Positions 58,612 to 64,000 of a stretch of DNA of 64,000 nucleotides are shown here, piece by piece. Position 1 is the stretch's first letter; each line of letters starts with the position of its first letter. The notes beneath the pieces were generated by a model. That model saw nothing but the letters and a program-made list of their open reading frames with translations. It did not search any database and was not told the DNA's origin. The position numbers and the translations under genes were made by a program. Source of the stretch: Torulaspora globosa. Taxonomy: Eukaryota; Ascomycota; Saccharomycetes; Saccharomycetales; Saccharomycetaceae. Location: assembly GCF_014133895.1 (NCBI RefSeq), contig NC_050731.1, forward strand, positions 682,001 through 746,000. Direction: 5' to 3'.

Positions 58612-60156
58612 ATGCTCTCGCTGATAAGGTTCTTGGGAACTCGCAAAAGACTTGTGCATACGGGCTCAATTAGCTCTACTAGAGCGGTCGCCAACTTTTT
58701 GCAGCATGAGTGTCTCAATCCAATACGTAATGAGCTACCGTCTCACAGCAAAATAGAAAGCCCTTATGAGCTTTCTAAGTGGCTAAACGAGATAATGGCT
58801 AGGTCTTACCTGTCAGACGAAGAGGCTTCAGCGATTCATAATCGTCTGATTGAAGAATTATGTCAGCATGAGTACGGAATCAGTCAAATTCATGCAAAGA
58901 AGCTACGAGAGCTGAGACAACCTCTCAGTGGCAAATCAATTCTTGAAATTGTCAAGAACAATCCTGGGCGAGTCTCTACTTCATGGGAACTTCTGTTGAA
59001 ACATTATGAATCTTTGGCACTGCTTCCAGATGAATTGCTGAATTCTGCTCTCGAAAACACTGTCCTCTCCATCGAGACAAAAGATACAGAAAATCAGGAC
59101 CTCCCAAGTATGGTTCAAAGTATCATACTATTGAATAATATACGGGACAAGAAACTGGTCGGTCCTAGCATCGTCGAAAAGTTGGTAGCTGATATCCTCG
59201 AAACAGATGCTACATGCCTTCTTTCTACATTGTTAGCTGAGCATGACTTTCCAATAACGGTCTTTGAGCAGCGTATGGATGTCTTGTCTGATTATCAAAT
59301 CTACCTGTTGGCAAAGAATTGTCCCTTTGACCTGCTGAGTAAGAACGAAGAGCTGTTACTTCTTGCTGTTAATGTCATGGGTAAGAAGACCAAGGTTCAC
59401 CTGAATGAGAGAGAAACCCAGAAGGCAAAGGAAGTACAAGAATGTTTTTCTAGAGTCAAAGACGATATACCTGAGAACTGGAAAGTTGAGAAGATCGCAA
59501 CGAGGCCCATTGAAAGTGCTGCAGAGTTTATTAGACTTTTTGAGCAAATCAAAGCCGAGAGACTTGATGAAAGAAACTTGAAACTTGCCAAAAAGCTCTT
59601 AAGAATCTTTGGTGTGTTTAGGGGAAATACCAAAATCTCTTTGGAGCTCTATCACTCGTATCTCATAAGATATCCGGACGATTCAAGAGAGCTTATGTTT
59701 GAGACGTTTCTAGCGCTCGCATATCAAAGTTATGAAACTGGAAACAAAGAATTGCTTGGATACGCGGAGGCTTTTATCCCAGACAATGCAGGCCAGAGCA
59801 TGCTGGCCAACATCTACAGGGTTTTAATTTTAGTGAAAAGCAGATTTGACATTGAGCACAGTTTACAGCTTTACAATGAAAACATAGAATCATTAAGCAA
59901 AGAAAATGACAGCAACACAAATATCGCCCCCGCTGGATTAGTAGCTGAAGCGCTCATTCTTTCATATTTGTCACAAAATGACCTTGATTTCGCTCGTGTA
60001 ATTTTTGATGGATCTGTAAGAGAGAAGTTGGTGTCAGGCCCCACAGCTATCAAGAGGATCAAAAGATATATGGCTCTGTACGGTGAGACAGTTGAAGAAG
60101 GCAAGACACAAGAAACAATGAAACGCGAAGTACAGGAAATGCTCAGGAATATATGA
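58612..60156 (+). CDS. MRX12: MRX12 (YJR003C), mitochondrial protein
   Basis: This 514-aa protein matches yeast YJR003C/Mrx12 (519 aa), reported with mitochondrial expressome components. The N-terminus MLSLIRFLGTRKRLVHTGS is basic and lacks acidic residues, fitting a mitochondrial presequence. The rest is helical with many Leu residues, suggesting repeat-type helices. Its role is unclear. It follows SAG1 as YJR003C adjoins YJR004C. Confidence 0.87.
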   Translation: MLSLIRFLGTRKRLVHTGSISSTRAVANFLQHECLNPIRNELPSHSKIESPYELSKWLNEIMARSYLSDEEASAIHNRLIEELCQHEYGISQIHAKKLRELRQPLSGKSILEIVKNNPGRVSTSWELLLKHYESLALLPDELLNSALENTVLSIETKDTENQDLPSMVQSIILLNNIRDKKLVGPSIVEKLVADILETDATCLLSTLLAEHDFPITVFEQRMDVLSDYQIYLLAKNCPFDLLSKNEELLLLAVNVMGKKTKVHLNERETQKAKEVQECFSRVKDDIPENWKVEKIATRPIESAAEFIRLFEQIKAERLDERNLKLAKKLLRIFGVFRGNTKISLELYHSYLIRYPDDSRELMFETFLALAYQSYETGNKELLGYAEAFIPDNAGQSMLANIYRVLILVKSRFDIEHSLQLYNENIESLSKENDSNTNIAPAGLVAEALILSYLSQNDLDFARVIFDGSVREKLVSGPTAIKRIKRYMALYGETVEEGKTQETMKREVQEMLRNI

Positions 60157-60409
60157 AATATGTTATAGTCTGTCTGCTTTTATCCTTACCATTGTTACTG
60201 CTGCAGTAAGACAATAAATGACCGACAAATATGAGTCACATTAGCCACATCCGTGTGAAAGAATGTATAATGCATTGTTTATTAGTGGCCTGTTCTTCAC
60301 TAGTTTACGATCTTGTGAATTAGGATGACACCGAGAAAGAATGAAAGTACCTAGGTGTCTCTCATGTACGAAAGCTCTAAGTAATGAACGGGTATGGCAG
60401 GAGCTGATT

Positions 60410-61225
60410 TCAAGGACCGGATCTCGAGAGTGATCTCATCTTTACCTTTCGGCTTTTATAGACTTGTGGTTCTTGAGCTTTGACTCTGAAAGTACAAGTT
60501 AGACAGCTGTTGTCAGATTGTGCACGACTTTTCTGTAATTTCCATCTCCATTCCGTACTGGGCGTCGTGACAGGATCAATATTTTGATTATTAGATAAAT
60601 TGAGATCAGCGGAACTCCTTGACATGTTTTGAGTATTCAAATTGGCTAATAGCTGCTCACAAATGGCGCCGATTTCACTGGCTAGTCGGCGATCTGCTAC
60701 ATCAGCAGTATTGGCGAATTTGAGATCCGATACCTTGGACTTCACAACCTTTCTCGGACAGCCAAAGTTGATCACTGTTAAAGCAGTCTTGGGTGCACCT
60801 GAAGGCCGGCAGGTTCTTTTCTCCGATTTGTCTAATGCTAAACCGCCCCTAGACGGCACAAACAGGTTTTCTCGAAGGTTAGTACTAGAGCAATTCTTGG
60901 GTCTCCTGGAATATTTTGACGAAAGAAACTCCGTACTAAAGCAATCCTTGAAGATCAATTCTTTGTTCAGGTTGACATATTGTGATATTTGCTCATCATC
61001 CTGAGTTCTGTGTAATTTTTTATAGCTCGAATCATCCACTTCTTCCGAAGATAATCGACATTCACCTAAACTCGTTCTGACATGGCAGTTGTGAAACTGT
61101 AGAGGGCAATTTGTCAGATCAAAGCTTTTTAATCCGTTTCTTATGCCTTTGCTTGACTCCTGTAGACAAGTCTTGAAACGCCATCTGTTGTCTGCGGAAC
61201 TTGGGTCAACTAGTACAACTTTCAT
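60410..61225 (-). CDS. unrecognised 271-aa protein
   Basis: An intact ORF starts at ATG 61225 (MKVVLVDPSSADNRWRFKTC) and ends at 60410. The protein is basic and Ser/Asn-rich, with eleven cysteines, no clear signal or membrane segment, and a basic end (KSRKVKMRSLSRSGP). No family is recognised, and no known S. cerevisiae gene lies at this position between YJR003C and YLR002C. It is divergent from NOC3, sharing the 232-bp PAC/RRPE promoter. Length and absence of a longer opposite frame argue for a real gene. It may be lineage-specific or too diverged to see by eye. Confidence 0.6.
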   Translation of the reverse strand: MKVVLVDPSSADNRWRFKTCLQESSKGIRNGLKSFDLTNCPLQFHNCHVRTSLGECRLSSEEVDDSSYKKLHRTQDDEQISQYVNLNKELIFKDCFSTEFLSSKYSRRPKNCSSTNLRENLFVPSRGGLALDKSEKRTCRPSGAPKTALTVINFGCPRKVVKSKVSDLKFANTADVADRRLASEIGAICEQLLANLNTQNMSRSSADLNLSNNQNIDPVTTPSTEWRWKLQKSRAQSDNSCLTCTFRVKAQEPQVYKSRKVKMRSLSRSGP

Positions 61226-61344
61226 CTCACTGATTCAATTCTACCATTATAACAAGCTCCTTGGTCAATAAGATTACAAAAATCGCAGCTCGACTTCTTG
61301 AAATGTACGCATCGACTGTTCTGCTGATCGTTGTAGAAGCTCAC

Positions 61345-61354
61345 TGAAAATTTT
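61345..61354 (+). promoter_or_regulatory. RRPE upstream of NOC3
   Basis: TGAAAATTTT matches the RRPE core, 104 bp before the NOC3 ATG, 4 bp ahead of a PAC site. Confidence 0.65.
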
Positions 61355-61358
61355 AGAT

Positions 61359-61367
61359 GCTCATCGC
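61359..61367 (-). promoter_or_regulatory. PAC motif upstream of NOC3
   Basis: GCTCATCGC reads GCGATGAGC on the minus strand, a perfect PAC core, 91 bp before NOC3. It may also affect the divergent unrecognised gene. Confidence 0.75.
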
Positions 61368-61457
61368 TTCTCGAAGAACAATGAAAGACCAAAAACTTGA
61401 CAAAGAAGCACTTTATAGGATCTGTAAAGCGATCTAAAGGTATCTTAAACTTTATAA

Positions 61458-63455
61458 ATGGCCAAAAGTAAGAGAGGTTTGAAGGCTATTCAGGCAAGAA
61501 CAGCTAAGAAAAGAAAACAGCAAGACGCTCAGCTGCTGGAGAACGGTTTCCAGAATGCCTCCAACTTTACAGACACAGAGGACCATTACGAGGATGTGGC
61601 TAAAACAAGGACTGATTCCTGGGAGGAGGAACAAGATTATGAACTAAGGCCACGAAAATTACAAGATTACGGCGAGGAAGTGGTTGAGGGTCTACCGATC
61701 AAAGTAAATGGACGAATCGAAAGAAAACTGCGCAAAAAAACGAGCAGCACCAAGGATTCTGATAGGGAAGAGGTGAATGAAGGGGATGACGAAGAGCTTT
61801 CGGATGAAAGAAGTGAGTCTCCTACTAGTGACTTTGAGCAAGATGTGAAATCCGACGAAGAGCTAGATACAGAAGAAAGTATTATTGCCTTGAAGGAAGA
61901 GATTGCCGATTTGGTTGAAAAAATTATTGAAGAGCCCGAAGAGAACACGGCGGCTTTATCGAGACTTTGTAGAATGGCAGGCTCTAAGAACCCTAATACA
62001 TGCAAATTTTCCATGCTGGCATTAGTGCCGGTCTTCAAGAACATTATTCCAGGCTACAGAATAAGGCCTTTAACGGATCTAGAGAAGAAAGAGAAAGTTT
62101 CTAAGGAAATCGGTAGGTTAAGAAATTTTGAGCAGACGCTGGTGCTGAATTACCGTAGATATCTTGATTTAATCAAAGACCTATCCAAGGTACCAAACAA
62201 CGACGATCCCCTGAAGGTCTCATTGGGAGCACTAGCTACTCAAGCTGCAAACGAACTTGCTCCTAATGTCTCTCATTTCAACTTTCGGGATGATCTGATC
62301 ACGACACTTGTTCGTCGTGTTTGCAAACCAAATCTTCATGCTGACCCAGTTTCTTCTCTATCGATTAAAACTTTGGAGGTCCTGTTGAATGACGACGATG
62401 AAGGTAATATTTCTCTAAGTGTGGTTAGGATTCTAGCAAAAACTTTAAAGGTAAGAAAATACAATGTGGATGAGTCTGTTCTTAATATATTACTTTCCTT
62501 AGAAGTACTGCAGGATTATGATCCAAACACGAAGACTGAAGAGCGAGTTACCAAGCCAAGGGCCAAGAAGGTTCATCTTTCAAAGAAGCAAAGGAAGGCC
62601 AGGAAAGAGCTTAAAGCCATCGAAGATGAAATGCGAAAAGCTGAACAATCGGTGTCTGCAGAGGAAAGAGAGAAGAACCAAGGTGAGATACTGAAAGTAA
62701 TACTTTCACTCTACCTGAACATCTTGAGGATGGATTCGTCAGCTTTAGTTGGGTCAGTTCTGGAAGGTCTAGTTAAGTTCGGGAGCATGGCCAACTTGGA
62801 ACTGCTAGGTGATTTTCTGGAGGTCATGAAAGATATTATTCGAAACACTGACATCGAAAACCCAACTTCGCTTACTGTCAGAAAAATATTGCTCTGTATT
62901 GTGACCTCCTTTTCCCTTGTAGCTGCGCATACTCAGATGAAGTTGCATACGGACTTATCGACTTTTGTGGATGCTTTGTATGCGTTGCTACCTCATGTTT
63001 CTTTGGACCCTGACCTGGAGTTATCGCATAAATCTCTCCGTCTTGCTGATCCATTGCATAATGATTTAATCAAACCTTCTGTGAACGTTTCCACCAAGGC
63101 AGAGCTGCTTCTGAAGGCACTAGATCATGTTTTTTTTAGATCAAGATCAGGCACAAAACTAAAAGCGCTTGCATTCACCAAGAGGCTGTATACCTGTATG
63201 GAAAACACGCCAGAGCACACCACTATAGCTCTTCTGAAATTTCTAGAGAAGCTAATGAGCAGATACCCTGAATTGTCGGGTCTCTACTCCACAGAGGACC
63301 GTGTAGGTAACGGTATTTTCATCATGGAGGCCGACAATCCAACAAGAAGTAATGCCGAGAGTGCAGTTTTATGGGAGAATAACATACTAAGAAAGCACTA
63401 CTGCCCAGTTGTTGTTAAGGGCATCAAATCCTTGGCAAGCCATTCAAAGAATTAA
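61458..63455 (+). CDS. NOC3: NOC3, 60S assembly and replication-initiation factor
   Basis: This 665-aa nucleolar complex protein acts with Noc2 in pre-60S intranuclear transport and also associates with pre-replication complexes. It matches yeast Noc3 (663 aa, YLR002C). The N-terminus is basic (MAKSKRGLKAIQARTAKKRKQ), followed by an acidic stretch (about 95-145) and the helical NOC domain. A second basic block KKVHLSKKQRKARKELKAIE lies near 370-390. It is convergent with MPP10. Confidence 0.96.
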   Translation: MAKSKRGLKAIQARTAKKRKQQDAQLLENGFQNASNFTDTEDHYEDVAKTRTDSWEEEQDYELRPRKLQDYGEEVVEGLPIKVNGRIERKLRKKTSSTKDSDREEVNEGDDEELSDERSESPTSDFEQDVKSDEELDTEESIIALKEEIADLVEKIIEEPEENTAALSRLCRMAGSKNPNTCKFSMLALVPVFKNIIPGYRIRPLTDLEKKEKVSKEIGRLRNFEQTLVLNYRRYLDLIKDLSKVPNNDDPLKVSLGALATQAANELAPNVSHFNFRDDLITTLVRRVCKPNLHADPVSSLSIKTLEVLLNDDDEGNISLSVVRILAKTLKVRKYNVDESVLNILLSLEVLQDYDPNTKTEERVTKPRAKKVHLSKKQRKARKELKAIEDEMRKAEQSVSAEEREKNQGEILKVILSLYLNILRMDSSALVGSVLEGLVKFGSMANLELLGDFLEVMKDIIRNTDIENPTSLTVRKILLCIVTSFSLVAAHTQMKLHTDLSTFVDALYALLPHVSLDPDLELSHKSLRLADPLHNDLIKPSVNVSTKAELLLKALDHVFFRSRSGTKLKALAFTKRLYTCMENTPEHTTIALLKFLEKLMSRYPELSGLYSTEDRVGNGIFIMEADNPTRSNAESAVLWENNILRKHYCPVVVKGIKSLASHSKN

Positions 63456-63560
63456 TAATCCAAGGCCTGAGCTACCATAATTAGCATTATTCCATAGATT
63501 CATGTCCATTTTGTGCTGCGAACCTATATAATATTGTCCTCAAGCAATGCCTGATGCCTT

Positions 63561-64000
63561 TTACAGTTTTATCCTATTAGCACCCTCTCCTGAGTCGTTC
63601 AGATTTATAACCCGACCCCTAACGTCATGCTTTTCACCTTTACTATTGATGACTGTAACGTTTTTGTTCTTTGCCAAAGTGTTGATAACTTCATCTTTCT
63701 TACTCTTTTTCTTGGTTATCTGAGATGCGGTCTTAGACCTCTTCCTCTTAGCGGCTCTACGAAGCCTGTTTTTATCATCTCGTGTCAGTTCGTCTTTTGA
63801 CATCGTTATACCATTCTTCAGAGTGATTTCGTTCATATTACGAGATCTCTCGACTTTGTAAATCTCCTGAGGCGCTAGTGCTGAAGCTGAAGACATACTC
63901 AATGGCTGCGCATCTTCCATTGAAATCGCCGCCGTATCTACTCTGACTTCGAGAGATTTTTCTGCTGGTTTAGGAATAAAATGAGCCGAAGAGAGAGCAT
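63561..64000 (-). CDS. MPP10: MPP10 C-terminal part (U3 snoRNP protein), cut by window edge
   Basis: The minus-strand frame is open from base 64000 to the stop at 63561, about 146 codons. The block HFIPKPAEKSLEVRVDTAAISMEDAQPLS matches the conserved C-terminal region of Mpp10, with a Lys/Arg-rich segment (RAAKRKRSKTASQITKKK) after it. Mpp10 with Imp3 and Imp4 joins the U3 snoRNP in early cleavage of pre-18S rRNA. It lies next to NOC3, though in S. cerevisiae the gene is YJR002W. The N-terminal part is outside the window. Confidence 0.88.
   Translation of the reverse strand, partial: ALSSAHFIPKPAEKSLEVRVDTAAISMEDAQPLSMSSASALAPQEIYKVERSRNMNEITLKNGITMSKDELTRDDKNRLRRAAKRKRSKTASQITKKKSKKDEVINTLAKNKNVTVINSKGEKHDVRGRVINLNDSGEGANRIKL

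Overview
This is a nuclear chromosome segment from a budding yeast of the family Saccharomycetaceae. About 43 protein genes and two tRNA genes are packed on both strands with short spacers and almost no introns. Nearly every gene can be matched to a Saccharomyces cerevisiae gene by recognisable protein sequence. The gene order interleaves genes that in S. cerevisiae lie on several chromosomes (YKL152C to YKL142W, YJL blocks, YLR016C to YLR002C, and YJR002W to YJR004C with YKL135C). That is the pattern expected for a lineage that branched off before the whole-genome duplication, such as Torulaspora, Zygosaccharomyces or Lachancea. The genus cannot be fixed from the sequence alone.

Layout. Positions 1-3.5 kb hold the N-terminal part of MHP1 (minus strand, cut by the window edge) and GYP6. 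Positions 3.5-17.2 kb are the GPM1-NNR2-MCR1-DBR1-SDH1-AVT3-RPT1-RPC25-LTV1-MRP8 run. Positions 17.2-29.4 kb hold NOP9, CCT8, an elongator tRNA-Met, VPS53, MAD2, BET4 (with a short intron right after the ATG), CTK2 and HCA4. Positions 29.6-39.1 kb hold PML1, KAR2, TAD2, SNX4, BRE2 and PPR1. Positions 39.3-45 kb hold tRNA-Ser(AGA), THI5, TEN1, a mitochondrial Trm61-type tRNA methyltransferase that I do not know from S. cerevisiae, RLP24, PAM18 and NSE1. Positions 45-55 kb hold SSK1, SSL1, THI73, CMS1 and APL2. Positions 55.7-64 kb hold the alpha-agglutinin SAG1, MRX12, an unrecognised 271-codon gene, NOC3 and the C-terminal part of MPP10.

The genes are mostly unrelated housekeeping functions, but two themes recur. 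First, ribosome biogenesis genes (LTV1, NOP9, HCA4, RLP24, CMS1, NOC3, MPP10), with RPC25 and TAD2, lie beside promoters that carry PAC (GATGAG) and RRPE (GAAAAATTTT) elements, some as tandem arrays. Second, two thiamine genes (THI5, THI73) lie 9 kb apart. Regulatory sites that agree with gene function are visible for RPT1 (a PACE/Rpn4 box), KAR2 (a heat-shock element and a Hac1-like site), MCR1 (a HAP box) and SAG1 (pheromone response elements and a candidate Mcm1/alpha1 site). I see no transposon, CRISPR array, virus-derived sequence or bacterial-type operon. The most unusual items are the Trm61-like gene, the orphan gene opposite NOC3, the CxxC-bearing stalk of SAG1, the one-codon first exon of BET4, and the missing N-terminal ATG of GYP6.
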